From NCBI GenBank assembly GCA_005789685.1, contig SXXD01000172.1, forward strand, positions 1 to 23,929: a DNA stretch of 23,929 nt, written 5' to 3'. Each line of letters starts with the position of its first letter. The first letter of the stretch is position 1. Below, piece by piece: positions 8,247 to 15,734 of the stretch. Position numbers and translations under genes: made by a program. The notes beneath the pieces were generated by a model, which was not told the DNA's origin, did not search any database, and saw only the letters and a list, made by a program, of their open reading frames with translations. The stretch comes from Burkholderiales bacterium. GTDB taxonomy: Bacteria > Pseudomonadota > Gammaproteobacteria > Burkholderiales > Burkholderiaceae_C.

Positions 8247-9227
8247 ATGACAAACCGTCGCCAATTGATGCAAGGTGCCTTAGCCAGTGTCTTGGGCTTC
8301 ACCCATCTGCCCAACTTTGCACAAACTCGCTTAGAAAATCTGCGCATCATTGTGGGTTTCCCACCAGGGGGCACGACCGATGCTTTTTCTCGCCGAATTG
8401 CTGAGAAGATGCGCGGTACTTACGCCAACAACGTCATTGTGGACAACAAACCCGGCGCCGGTGGGCAGATCGGCGTGACCACCCTCAAGTCTGCGGCAGC
8501 TGATGGGGCCCACATTTTGTATTCGCCCGCATCCATGCTGACCATTTATCCGCATTCCTACAGCCGACTGAGTTACACGCAATCCGATGTCGCCCCTATC
8601 GGTATTGGGCACTCTACTGACCACGCTTTTGTCGTGGGGCCTGCTGTTCCAGATTCAGTGAAGAACATCAAAGACTTTGTCGAATGGGCCAAGGCCAACC
8701 CAGGTAAAGCCAGCATTGGCAACCCTGCAGCTGGCTCCATGCCACATTTGCTCGCAGGCCGATTGGCCATGTTGGGCGGTTTTCAAATAACCAATGTTCC
8801 TTTTGCAGGCTCTGGCCCTGCTATTCCCCAGGTGATGGGTGGGCAGCTTGCAGGCATGTCTTCGCCTCTGGGCGATTGGGTGCAGCATCACAAATCCGGC
8901 AAGATTCGAATTCTGGCCACTTCTGGCCCCGATCGTGCCATTTTCACCCCCGATGTCGCCACTTTCCGCGAACAAGGCTTTGGTGAATTGATGGTTCGCG
9001 AATGGTTTGGATTCTTTGCACCCGCGGGCATCAGCGAAGCTGTCAGGCAAAACCTGAATACAGCGCTGCGCCAGGCCATGGGCCAGCAAGACGTTCGAGA
9101 CTTTGTGACGCCGTTAGCCGCCAACCTGGAGGCTAGTACCTCGGCTGAGCACACGCGCCGTCTTGCAGAAGATTCAGAGATGGCAAAGCGTTTGGTGACA
9201 GCCTTGGGCTTCAAGGCTGACTCCTGA
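8247..9227 (+). CDS. Tripartite tricarboxylate transporter substrate-binding protein (Bug/TctC family)
   Basis: Periplasmic solute receptor of the Bug family, which is very abundant in Burkholderiales. It normally binds carboxylates and, in complete systems, feeds a TctAB permease. The 326 residues include a signal region with NRRQL at residues 3-7 (resembling a twin-arginine start) and a predicted cleavage near NFAQT. The mature protein starts with the family strand LRIIVGFPPGGTTDAFSRR and contains the Bug loop NKPGAGGQIG (about 68-77), then AGSGPAIPQVMGGQ. The start at 8247 is chosen because AAGGA lies 10 bases upstream and the signal peptide begins there; an open frame continues upstream but looks like leader. 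No TctA or TctB is in the window, so it is an orphan receptor. It follows the Gfo/Idh gene by 108 bp and may belong to that module. Confidence 0.92.
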   Translation: MTNRRQLMQGALASVLGFTHLPNFAQTRLENLRIIVGFPPGGTTDAFSRRIAEKMRGTYANNVIVDNKPGAGGQIGVTTLKSAAADGAHILYSPASMLTIYPHSYSRLSYTQSDVAPIGIGHSTDHAFVVGPAVPDSVKNIKDFVEWAKANPGKASIGNPAAGSMPHLLAGRLAMLGGFQITNVPFAGSGPAIPQVMGGQLAGMSSPLGDWVQHHKSGKIRILATSGPDRAIFTPDVATFREQGFGELMVREWFGFFAPAGISEAVRQNLNTALRQAMGQQDVRDFVTPLAANLEASTSAEHTRRLAEDSEMAKRLVTALGFKADS

Positions 9228-9449
9228 TCAAACCCAACCCTGCCGCCAAACACTGTCGTTTTGCAGCTCTCGCCACGCAATGATTTGCGTGGCCTTGGAG
9301 AACACTGCCTCGATCTCCACATCTTGAATCGGATCGGTCGGCTGTTCAGGTTGAATCACACGGCTCACTAAAAAGTGCTTTTGTTTGGCGATGGGTTTGA
9401 CCGCAGTCCACTTGGTCAGCAGCAGTTTTTTGGGGTTCAAAGGGTTCAT
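9228..9449 (-). CDS. Small Trp-rich protein, TIGR02450 family
   Basis: A 73-residue protein of unknown function matching the Trp-rich TIGR02450 family by pattern. It has NPLNPKKLLLTKWTAVKP at the N-terminus, KHFLVSRV in the middle, a VEIEAVFS strand, and WRELQNDSVWRQGWV at the end (four tryptophans in all). No signal peptide or membrane segment is seen, so it should be cytosolic. It begins 12 bp after mltB on the same strand and is probably co-transcribed. Its stop codon abuts the stop of the convergent Bug receptor gene: the six bases TGATCA at 9225-9230 form both stops. There is therefore no room for a terminator between the two. Confidence 0.86.
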   Translation of the reverse strand: MNPLNPKKLLLTKWTAVKPIAKQKHFLVSRVIQPEQPTDPIQDVEIEAVFSKATQIIAWRELQNDSVWRQGWV

Positions 9450-9461
9450 GCGTGAACGCTC

Positions 9462-10544
9462 TCAGGGTTTGCTTGGCATTTCTCGCGCTACAGCCTGCCC
9501 AAGCTCAATGACCGCCATCGCGTAATAGCTGCTCCAGTTGTAGCGTGTGATGGCGTAGAAATTTTCTGTGCCCGCCACATAGCTGGGTGGGTCGTTGCCA
9601 TTGAGTAACTCAATCAACGCCAATGACCCCTTGTGTAACAAGGCATCGCCTTCTATCACAGCACCTTTTGCTTGAAAGCTGTTGACGTTGAAAGTTGGCA
9701 AGATGTCCGGGGCCATCAGGGCATCCATATCGAGTTGATCTTTGTTAAATGTGACGGGGTAGTGTGTGGGCATGTCAGTCTGCCATTGAAAAGCTTTGAA
9801 GTAATTGGCCACAGAGCCAATGACATCGGCAGGGTTGTTGAACAAATCAATGTGTTTGTCGCCATCAAAATCGACTGCAAAGTTGGCCCAACTTGATGGC
9901 ATAAATTGTGGCAGTCCCATGGCCCCCGCATAGCTGCCTTTGAGTTGGGTCGGATTGATTTTTTCTTTCGAAGCCATCACCAAAAACTGCGCCAGTTCTT
10001 TGGAGAAAAAGGCCTGGCGCTCTATGGCTCTTGGGTGCTCCTTGGGGAAGTCAAATGTCAGGGTGCTCAACGCGTCTAAGACTCTGAAGTTGCCAGTGTG
10101 CTGTCCATAAAAAGTCTCTACACCAATGACGCCCACAATGAGCCATTGCGGTACACCATAGGTTTGCTCGGCTTGATGGAGCAAGTTTTGGTGACGCTGC
10201 CAAAACTGAAGGCCAGATTGAATGCGTTTGGGTTCGATGAAACGGGCTCGATAGGCCGCCCAATTTTTTTGACTGACCTGGGCTGGAGGCAAGATTAGCT
10301 TTGGAATGCTGGGAATCAGCTTGGCTTGTGCCAATTGCGCTTTGACCCACTTGGGGTCTAGCTGATTTTCCTGAGCCATACGCTCAGCCCATGCCGTGGC
10401 ATCGGGCCTTTTGGCATAGGATGCACCCGCAGCAGGCACGGAAGATTTATTTTTTGATTTTGATTTTTTGGCACTTTCGGCGGCTTGTGTGCCTGCTGAT
10501 ATACACAGCCCCAAACTGATCAATATCAAAGTCAAAATTCTCAT
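9462..10544 (-). CDS. mltB: Lytic murein transglycosylase B
   Basis: Periplasmic enzyme that cleaves the MurNAc-GlcNAc bond of peptidoglycan with formation of 1,6-anhydromuramic acid. The 360 residues carry the family-3 lytic transglycosylase core: GVIGVETFYGQHTG with the catalytic glutamate E143, then TLTFDFP, and GSYAGAMGLPQFMPSSW (about 210-226). The signal peptide (ILTLILISLGLCISAG, likely cut after GTQA) contains a cysteine, but the residue before it is leucine, so a lipobox is not convincing. This form is more likely soluble than the E. coli lipoprotein. A Lys/Ser-rich linker (about 25-40) follows. It is the first gene of a two-gene unit with the Trp-rich protein and is divergent from the deacetylase-like gene. 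Confidence 0.93.
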   Translation of the reverse strand: MRILTLILISLGLCISAGTQAAESAKKSKSKNKSSVPAAGASYAKRPDATAWAERMAQENQLDPKWVKAQLAQAKLIPSIPKLILPPAQVSQKNWAAYRARFIEPKRIQSGLQFWQRHQNLLHQAEQTYGVPQWLIVGVIGVETFYGQHTGNFRVLDALSTLTFDFPKEHPRAIERQAFFSKELAQFLVMASKEKINPTQLKGSYAGAMGLPQFMPSSWANFAVDFDGDKHIDLFNNPADVIGSVANYFKAFQWQTDMPTHYPVTFNKDQLDMDALMAPDILPTFNVNSFQAKGAVIEGDALLHKGSLALIELLNGNDPPSYVAGTENFYAITRYNWSSYYAMAVIELGQAVAREMPSKP

Positions 10545-10630
10545 GCCTTGAGTTTAGCCTTTGAAATGGGTGCAGGTGTCGTGATAAGCTGAGCGCTTCA
10601 CATTTTGTCCCTCTTTTTTTTAAAATACCC

Positions 10631-11584
10631 ATGGGCGCTACTGGCTATTTCACGCACTCTGATTGTCGCTTGCACGAGATGGGCGAGGGACATCCTGAGT
10701 GTCCCCAGCGCCTAGACGCCATTGAAGATCGCTTGCTCATTACGGGGCTAGATCACGCCTTAGATCGCAGAGAGCCATCGCCAGCCTCTTTGGCAGACAT
10801 TGAACTGGCCCACGGCCGCATGTATGTGGCTTCCCTCAGAGGCTTGAGCGACGCATTGGCCGAAGACATGCAGGCGGGCGGTCCTTCGCACACTGCGCTT
10901 GATCCAGACACCTCCATGAATGCGCATACATGGAAAGCTGCCTTGCGCTCGGCTGGCGCGGCTTTGGATGCCACCGATGCGGTCATTGCGGGTGAATTGG
11001 AAAATGCTTTCTGCGCCATTCGCCCGCCTGGTCACCATGCCTGTCGTGACAAGGCCATGGGTTTTTGTTTTTTCAACAATGTCGCCATTGCGGCTAAATA
11101 CGCACTTGAGCGCCACGGCCTCAAGCGTGTGGCCATTGTTGATTTTGATGTGCACCATGGCAATGGCACCGAAGACATTGTGGCGGGTGATGAACGTATT
11201 TTGATGGTCAGCTTTTTTCAGCATCCGTTTTACCCTGAGGGCGGCGCACTCAAGCACGACGCTAACTTGGTCAATTTGCCTGTACCTGCTTACACCAAGG
11301 GCATGGACATTCGGGAGTTAATCGAGATGATGTGGATACCACGCTTAGAAGCCCATCGACCTGAACTTATTTTGATCAGTGCAGGATTTGACGCGCATCG
11401 GGAAGACGATTTGGGGCAGTTGGGCTTGGTCGAACAAGACTATGTGTGGATGACTCAGCGCATCAAAGACATGGCGCACAAATATGCCAAAGGCCGCATT
11501 GTGAGTTGCTTAGAAGGTGGCTACAACCTCAGTGCCTTGTCTCGCAGTGTTGAAGCGCACCTTCGTGTCTTGGCCGACGTTTGA
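10631..11584 (+). CDS. Histone deacetylase family protein (acetylpolyamine amidohydrolase-like)
   Basis: Cytosolic zinc amidohydrolase of the arginase/deacetylase fold. Bacterial members remove acetyl groups from polyamines or other small amines, and protein targets are possible but unproven. The 317 residues have the complete active site: HPECPQRLDAI (about 22-32), the histidine pair H135-H136 in RPPGHHA, the zinc ligands D173 and H175 in DFDVHHGNG, D254 in SAGFDAH, and the transition-state tyrosine Y298 in LEGGYN. The HEMGEGHPECPQR N-terminus starts as in other Burkholderiales homologues. There is no obvious Shine-Dalgarno before the ATG; the leader is T/A-rich. It is followed 21 bp later by the MscS-type gene and divergent from mltB by 86 bp. 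I cannot assign the acetylated substrate. Confidence 0.92.
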   Translation: MGATGYFTHSDCRLHEMGEGHPECPQRLDAIEDRLLITGLDHALDRREPSPASLADIELAHGRMYVASLRGLSDALAEDMQAGGPSHTALDPDTSMNAHTWKAALRSAGAALDATDAVIAGELENAFCAIRPPGHHACRDKAMGFCFFNNVAIAAKYALERHGLKRVAIVDFDVHHGNGTEDIVAGDERILMVSFFQHPFYPEGGALKHDANLVNLPVPAYTKGMDIRELIEMMWIPRLEAHRPELILISAGFDAHREDDLGQLGLVEQDYVWMTQRIKDMAHKYAKGRIVSCLEGGYNLSALSRSVEAHLRVLADV

Positions 11585-11592
11585 AAATTTTC

Positions 11593-11597
11593 AAGGA
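11593..11597 (+). promoter_or_regulatory. Shine-Dalgarno supporting a TTG start for the MscS-type gene
   Basis: AAGGA lies 8 bases before TTG at 11606 and 26 bases before the first in-frame ATG at 11624. The spacing favours TTG initiation. Confidence 0.65.
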
Positions 11598-11605
11598 ATT
11601 CAACT

Positions 11606-12877
11606 TTGACCACTGCGCCTAGCATGATGAACAACCCCGTTTTTTGGTGGTCACATCTGAACCCGCAACAAGCTGGCCAAGAGCTCTTGCTGTTCTTGGC
11701 TTGCATTGCCATGACTTGGTTTCTAGCATGGGGTGTTCGCCGTGCAACGCCGCATTGGGATTTGTCAGTTCTGTTGGGCCGGCGTCTGTTTGATGGTGTG
11801 CTGTTTCCGACGCTTTTGTTAGTCTTGGTTTTCATCACGCGGGCAGTTTTGGCGAAATTACAAGCCCTCTGGATTTTTGATTTCCTGGTGCCTGTCTGTT
11901 TTTCTTTGGTGATCATCCGATTGGGTGTGAAGGTTCTTCAAGTGACCTTCAAATCTGCAGAATGGGTAAGGCCCCTTGAAAGAAGTCTTTCATGGTTGGC
12001 ATGGGCTGCAGTTGTGCTTTGGTTGACTGGTTTGTTGCCATTGGTACTCGAAGAGTTAGATCAAATGAAGTGGAAGATTGGCGCTTCAAATGTGTCCGTC
12101 AGAACGCTCATTGAAGGGGGCTTAACTGCTGGCTTGGTCATGTTGCTAACCCTTTGGGTGTCATCGGCCATCGAAGCCAAACTGCTCAAATCATCTTCAG
12201 GCAATGAACTGTCTCTGCGCAAAGCTGTGAGCAATGCCATCACGTCTTTGCTGTTGTTTGTGGGCTTGATGTTGTCCTTGTCGGCGGTCGGCATTGACCT
12301 CACGGCGCTTTCTGTATTGGGAGGTGCGGTAGGCGTTGGTATCGGTTTTGGTTTGCAAAAGTTGGCCGCCAATTACGTCAGTGGGTTCGTGATCTTGGCC
12401 GAGCGCAGCATGCGCATTGGCGACAGTGTCAAAGTGGATGGCTTTGAAGGACGCATCTCTGATATCAAAGCGCGTTACACCGTCATTCGATCATTGACTG
12501 GGCGTGAATCCATCGTGCCCAACGAAATGCTGATTAACAGCCGCGTTGAAAATTTGTCTTTAGCCGATTCGCGCATCTTGCAGTCCACCCAAGTCACGGT
12601 GGCTTACGGCACCGATGTCGATGAGGTGATGCAACTTTTGATGCAGGCCTGCGAGACGCAAAACAAAGTCTTGAAAGATCCTTTGCCATTTGTCACACTC
12701 ACCAATTTTGGCGCTGATGGCTTAGAGTTCGGCGCCCATTATTGGGTCGATGAACAACAGGCTGGTTTGTTGACTTTGAAGTCAGAAATTAACATTCAAA
12801 TATTGCAACTGCTACAGGCAAAGGGCATTGAAATTCCATACCCTCAGCGAGTGGTTCACACCCGCAGGTTGCCCTGA
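11606..12877 (+). CDS. MscS-family mechanosensitive ion channel
   Basis: Inner-membrane channel related to MscS, which opens under membrane tension to release solutes on hypo-osmotic shock. The 423 residues are longer than E. coli MscS (286 residues) because of extra N-terminal membrane segments. About five hydrophobic helices precede the pore helix and beta domain, seen as VGIGFGLQKLAANYVSGFV (about 241-259), then ERSMRIGDSVKVDGFEG, and VPNEMLINSRVENLS, which is diagnostic for MscS. The C-terminal alpha/beta domain ends in EIPYPQRVVH, also typical. Initiation at TTG is supported by AAGGA; using the ATG at 11624 would remove only six residues. It is 21 bp after the deacetylase-like gene, so probably one operon. 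It is convergent with the hydrolase gene across 51 bp, in which I see no strong terminator. Confidence 0.93.
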   Translation: MTTAPSMMNNPVFWWSHLNPQQAGQELLLFLACIAMTWFLAWGVRRATPHWDLSVLLGRRLFDGVLFPTLLLVLVFITRAVLAKLQALWIFDFLVPVCFSLVIIRLGVKVLQVTFKSAEWVRPLERSLSWLAWAAVVLWLTGLLPLVLEELDQMKWKIGASNVSVRTLIEGGLTAGLVMLLTLWVSSAIEAKLLKSSSGNELSLRKAVSNAITSLLLFVGLMLSLSAVGIDLTALSVLGGAVGVGIGFGLQKLAANYVSGFVILAERSMRIGDSVKVDGFEGRISDIKARYTVIRSLTGRESIVPNEMLINSRVENLSLADSRILQSTQVTVAYGTDVDEVMQLLMQACETQNKVLKDPLPFVTLTNFGADGLEFGAHYWVDEQQAGLLTLKSEINIQILQLLQAKGIEIPYPQRVVHTRRLP

Positions 12878-12928
12878 CACTGCGCTTCATGAAGGCGCTC
12901 AATCACTGCTTAAGTTTGCACACTGCTT

Positions 12929-13867
12929 TTACCGGTGCAAGTTAGCCTTCAATGCCGATGCGCACACACTGACCGCTGTGTTGGCCTCTTGCATGACGCG
13001 GCCCATGGTGATGAAGCCATGAATTTGACGTTCAAAACAAATGTATTGCGAAGAGACGCCGGCTTTGGACAATGCGTCGGCATACATCAATCCTTCATCG
13101 CGCAAAGGATCGAAGCCAGCAGTCATGACAAAAGCGGGAGGCAGTCCTGCATGACTGTCGGCCAACTGAGGCGAGGCGCGCCAGTCTTTGGCGTCTTCGC
13201 GGTTGCGCAAATAATTTTCGGTGTAGTAGGCAATGGACTCTTTGGTGAGCATGTAGCCTTTGCCATTGGCGTGATAGGACGTGGTGTCTTGCCACATGAT
13301 CGTGGCGGGGTAAATGAGCAATTGAAAGGCAGGTTGCACGCTTTGGCCGCGCAAACCCAAGCAAGCTGCTGCTGCTAAATTGCCACCTGCGCTATCGCCA
13401 CCAATGGCGATGCGCGAAGCATCAATGCCCAAGCTGGCGGCATGCGCAACTGTCCAGTTGAACGCCGCCACAGAGTCATCGTAGGCTGCAGGAAACTTGT
13501 GCTCAGGTCCCATGCGGTAGTCCACAGCGACCACCACAATACCGGCTTGTAGGCAAAGACTTCTGCACAACACATCGTGTGTGTCGAGGTCGCCAATGGT
13601 CCAGCCGCCGCCATGCAGGTACACCAAGCCGGGCAGCGTTGAATGTGATGGGGCGGCATGAGGGTGGTAAACACGCACAGCCACACTCACGCCGTTGGCA
13701 GACACAAGCTTGTCTTCCACCTTGAACACTTCGGGCGCATCGGGTTGTGTGAAAGCGCGCCTAGACCTGTAAGACGCTCGAGCTTCCTCGGGTGTCATGG
13801 TGTGCACAGGCGGAACACCTTTGTCAATCATGAGCTGCATCAGAGCTTGGGCTTGAGGGTCTAACAT
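12929..13867 (-). CDS. Alpha/beta hydrolase, hormone-sensitive lipase (HSL) family esterase
   Basis: Carboxylester hydrolase of bacterial lipase family IV. The 312 residues show the oxyanion motif H85-G-G-G in VYLHGGGWTIGD, nucleophile S159 in GGDSAGGN, acid D253 in GFDPLRDEG, and H283 in QIHGF, giving a complete triad. A short N-terminal cap (DPQAQALMQLMIDKG) is also usual. No signal peptide, so it is cytosolic. An upstream in-frame start exists inside dctM, but the ATG at 13867 begins the family N-terminus and lies 2 bp after the dctM stop. This placement makes it the fourth gene of the second TRAP operon and suggests that the imported compound, or a derivative, is an ester or lactone. That is an inference from position. 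Family IV enzymes prefer short acyl chains. Confidence 0.92.
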   Translation of the reverse strand: MLDPQAQALMQLMIDKGVPPVHTMTPEEARASYRSRRAFTQPDAPEVFKVEDKLVSANGVSVAVRVYHPHAAPSHSTLPGLVYLHGGGWTIGDLDTHDVLCRSLCLQAGIVVVAVDYRMGPEHKFPAAYDDSVAAFNWTVAHAASLGIDASRIAIGGDSAGGNLAAAACLGLRGQSVQPAFQLLIYPATIMWQDTTSYHANGKGYMLTKESIAYYTENYLRNREDAKDWRASPQLADSHAGLPPAFVMTAGFDPLRDEGLMYADALSKAGVSSQYICFERQIHGFITMGRVMQEANTAVSVCASALKANLHR

Positions 13868-13869
13868 GT

Positions 13870-15162
13870 TCAATCCATCATGGAAGGTAACCACAGGCTG
13901 ATGCCTGGGAAGGCCAGCAAAATGCCCAGCGTGATGATCAGCACCAACACCATAGGCCATACGCCACGAAATATAGCGCCAAGGCCGACGTGGGGCAACA
14001 AGGCGTTCAGCACAAAAAGATTCATGCCAACGGGCGGAGAAATCAGCCCGATTTGAATCACCATCACGATCAGGACGCCAAACCAGACGGGGTCAAAACC
14101 TAATTGCACAACAATGGGGAAAAACAATGGGATGGTGAGCAGAACCATGGTCAATTCTTCCATGACGGTGCCCAGAACAACATAAATCAACATCATGCCC
14201 GCGACGATCATGATCGGAGACAGACCTAAGTTGGTGATCCAGTCTTTGAGCTCAAATGGCAAGCTGGTGTAGTTGACGAAATTGGCAAAAATCGTGGCGG
14301 CAATCAGCAAGGTAAACAACATGGCCGTGGTTCGAGCAGATTCGACCAGAACCTCCAAGAGCAACTTCCAGCTCAGGGCTTTGCGGGCCAGTGCAAATAG
14401 GAAGGCACCAGTTGCTCCCATGCCCGCGCCCTCTGTGGCGGTGAAGAAACCACCATAAATGCCCCCCAATACCAGCACCACCAAAACCAAAACACCCCAG
14501 ATACCACGCACAGCTTGTAAGCGTTGTGACCAGCTGAATTTCTCACCCGGTGGCGCGTGCTCTGGATCGTGCCAAGTCATCACGACGACGGCCAACATCA
14601 TGAGACACGCGGTCAAAATGCCCGGCAGAACACCTGCAGCAAACAATTTACCAATGTGGGTTTCTGTGATGATGCCGTAGATGACGAGAATGGTGGAGGG
14701 TGGGATCATGATGCCCAAAGTGCCACCTGCTGCGATCACCCCCGTGGACATGGCGTCGCTGTAGCCCAGTTTTTTCATCGAGGGGTAAGCCACTTTGCCC
14801 ATGGTGGCAGCTGTGGCAATGGATGAGCCGCAAATAGCGCCAAATCCTGCGCAAGCCACAATGGTGGCATGCGCCAGACCGCCCTTGCGGTGTCCAATGA
14901 AGGTGTATGCCGCATGAAAAAGCTCATGTGCCAAACCGGCGCGTGCTACAAAATTGCCCATCAAGATGAACAGTGGAATAACCGACAGGGTGTAAGCAAA
15001 TCCTGTTTCGTGAACCACTTGCGCGGTACTGGCCAAGGCCGGTAACCAGCCACGTGTTAAACCGATACCAACTATTCCGACCAGGCCCATAGAAAAAGCC
15101 AATGGCATGCGCATGAGAGCCAATAGGAAGATTGCCAAGAATCCAAGCAATGCTTCCGTCAC
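13870..15162 (-). CDS. dctM: TRAP transporter large permease, DctM type (second system)
   Basis: Large transport subunit of a second TRAP system. The 430 residues contain about twelve hydrophobic segments and the hallmarks RMPLAFSMGLVG, CGSSIATAATMG, MIPPSTILVIYG and LISPPVGMNLFVLN. It is clearly diverged from the DctM at 3220-4539, so the two systems are not a recent duplication. The start is GTG, overlapping the dctQ stop as GTGA, with AAGGAGG on the minus strand 6 bases upstream. This is the strongest ribosome-binding site in the window and indicates efficient reinitiation after dctQ. The hydrolase gene follows 2 bp after its stop. Confidence 0.94.
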   Translation of the reverse strand: MTEALLGFLAIFLLALMRMPLAFSMGLVGIVGIGLTRGWLPALASTAQVVHETGFAYTLSVIPLFILMGNFVARAGLAHELFHAAYTFIGHRKGGLAHATIVACAGFGAICGSSIATAATMGKVAYPSMKKLGYSDAMSTGVIAAGGTLGIMIPPSTILVIYGIITETHIGKLFAAGVLPGILTACLMMLAVVVMTWHDPEHAPPGEKFSWSQRLQAVRGIWGVLVLVVLVLGGIYGGFFTATEGAGMGATGAFLFALARKALSWKLLLEVLVESARTTAMLFTLLIAATIFANFVNYTSLPFELKDWITNLGLSPIMIVAGMMLIYVVLGTVMEELTMVLLTIPLFFPIVVQLGFDPVWFGVLIVMVIQIGLISPPVGMNLFVLNALLPHVGLGAIFRGVWPMVLVLIITLGILLAFPGISLWLPSMMD

Positions 15163-15653
15163 AACATGCCTCCTTCAGAGGCATTGTCATCCTTGAATAA
15201 AAAAGCTTTTGTCAGATGCACCAATCCGGCCAAACCACATAACAAGCCCATGCCTTGAATAAACGGCGCTTTGGTGATTTTGAGTTGCGCTGTGGTTTCG
15301 CCTGTGGCCGCAAATTCACCGCCTGTTTGCCACATCAAATAAGCCAAGCCAAACAGCAAAGCCGCGCTGACAATGTGAATCAGGCCCTGTTGAATTTTTC
15401 GCACCCATCTGGGCATCAATCCATCCAAGGAGTCGAATACCACATGTTCACCTTTGAGAGAGACCAAAGGGAGAGCCGCAAAAATGACCACGACCATCAA
15501 CAATTCGGTCAACTCCAAAGAGCCAGTGATAGATTGCGACAGGAATTTTCGGCCAGAGACATCAAAAAATGTAAGCACCATGATGGCAAAGAGGGCAGCA
15601 CCAGCAAGTGTGCCGCACAGAATTTCAAGTATCTTTTTCAACTGTTTATCCAT
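15159..15653 (-). CDS. dctQ: TRAP transporter small permease, DctQ type (second system)
   Basis: Four-helix small membrane subunit, 164 residues, pairing with the overlapping DctM. Hydrophobic helices lie near residues 12-30, 47-65, 90-110 and 130-148, with VLTFFDVSGRKFL and SLELTELLMVVVIF giving the DctQ pattern. The ATG at 15653 is preceded directly by a T-run and a perfect hairpin, so no Shine-Dalgarno can be seen and only about six unpaired bases separate stem and start. A later start would remove part of the first helix, so this ATG is kept. Translation may rely on a weak, structure-controlled site, with dctM (full AAGGAGG) downstream. Confidence 0.9.
   Translation of the reverse strand: MDKQLKKILEILCGTLAGAALFAIMVLTFFDVSGRKFLSQSITGSLELTELLMVVVIFAALPLVSLKGEHVVFDSLDGLMPRWVRKIQQGLIHIVSAALLFGLAYLMWQTGGEFAATGETTAQLKITKAPFIQGMGLLCGLAGLVHLTKAFLFKDDNASEGGML
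15169..15175 (-). promoter_or_regulatory. Strong Shine-Dalgarno for a GTG-initiated dctM
   Basis: AAGGAGG on the minus strand, inside the end of dctQ and 6 bases before the GTG at 15162. It decides the GTG start and contrasts with the missing site before dctQ. Confidence 0.85.
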
Positions 15654-15659
15654 TAAAAA

Positions 15660-15690
15660 AGCGGTATTTGCTGAAGGGGCAAATACCGCT
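15660..15690 (-). terminator. Terminator/attenuator hairpin between dctP and dctQ (second system)
   Basis: Perfect 12-bp stem: AGCGGTATTTGC at 15660-15671 and GCAAATACCGCT at 15679-15690, with a 7-base loop. On the minus strand it is followed by TTTTTAATG, where ATG is the dctQ start. It has the form of an intrinsic terminator that must be read through to express dctQM, and it also occupies the position of a ribosome-binding site. Its sequence is unrelated to the hairpin at 5051-5075, but the position in the operon is the same. Confidence 0.82.
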
Positions 15691-15701
15691 GGTACGCTTC
15701 A

Positions 15702-15728
15702 TTTTCCTAAGGTGACACCCAAGGAAAA
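15702..15728 (-). other. Second inverted repeat in the dctP-dctQ gap
   Basis: TTTTCCT at 15702-15708 and AGGAAAA at 15722-15728 form a 7-bp inverted repeat around a GC-richer loop, lying 6 bases after the dctP stop and 11 bases before the terminator-type hairpin. Two stems in tandem fill most of the 81-bp gap. This could help protect the dctP mRNA end. Confidence 0.4.
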
Positions 15729-15734
15729 CTCAGA

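Noticed and set aside
12878..12928. Possible terminator in the gap between the MscS-type gene and the hydrolase gene
   Set aside because: CTTCATGAAG and a separate TTGCAC/GTGCAA pair can be drawn, the latter running past 12928 into the hydrolase gene, but the stems are short, the loops are poor and there is no T-tract.
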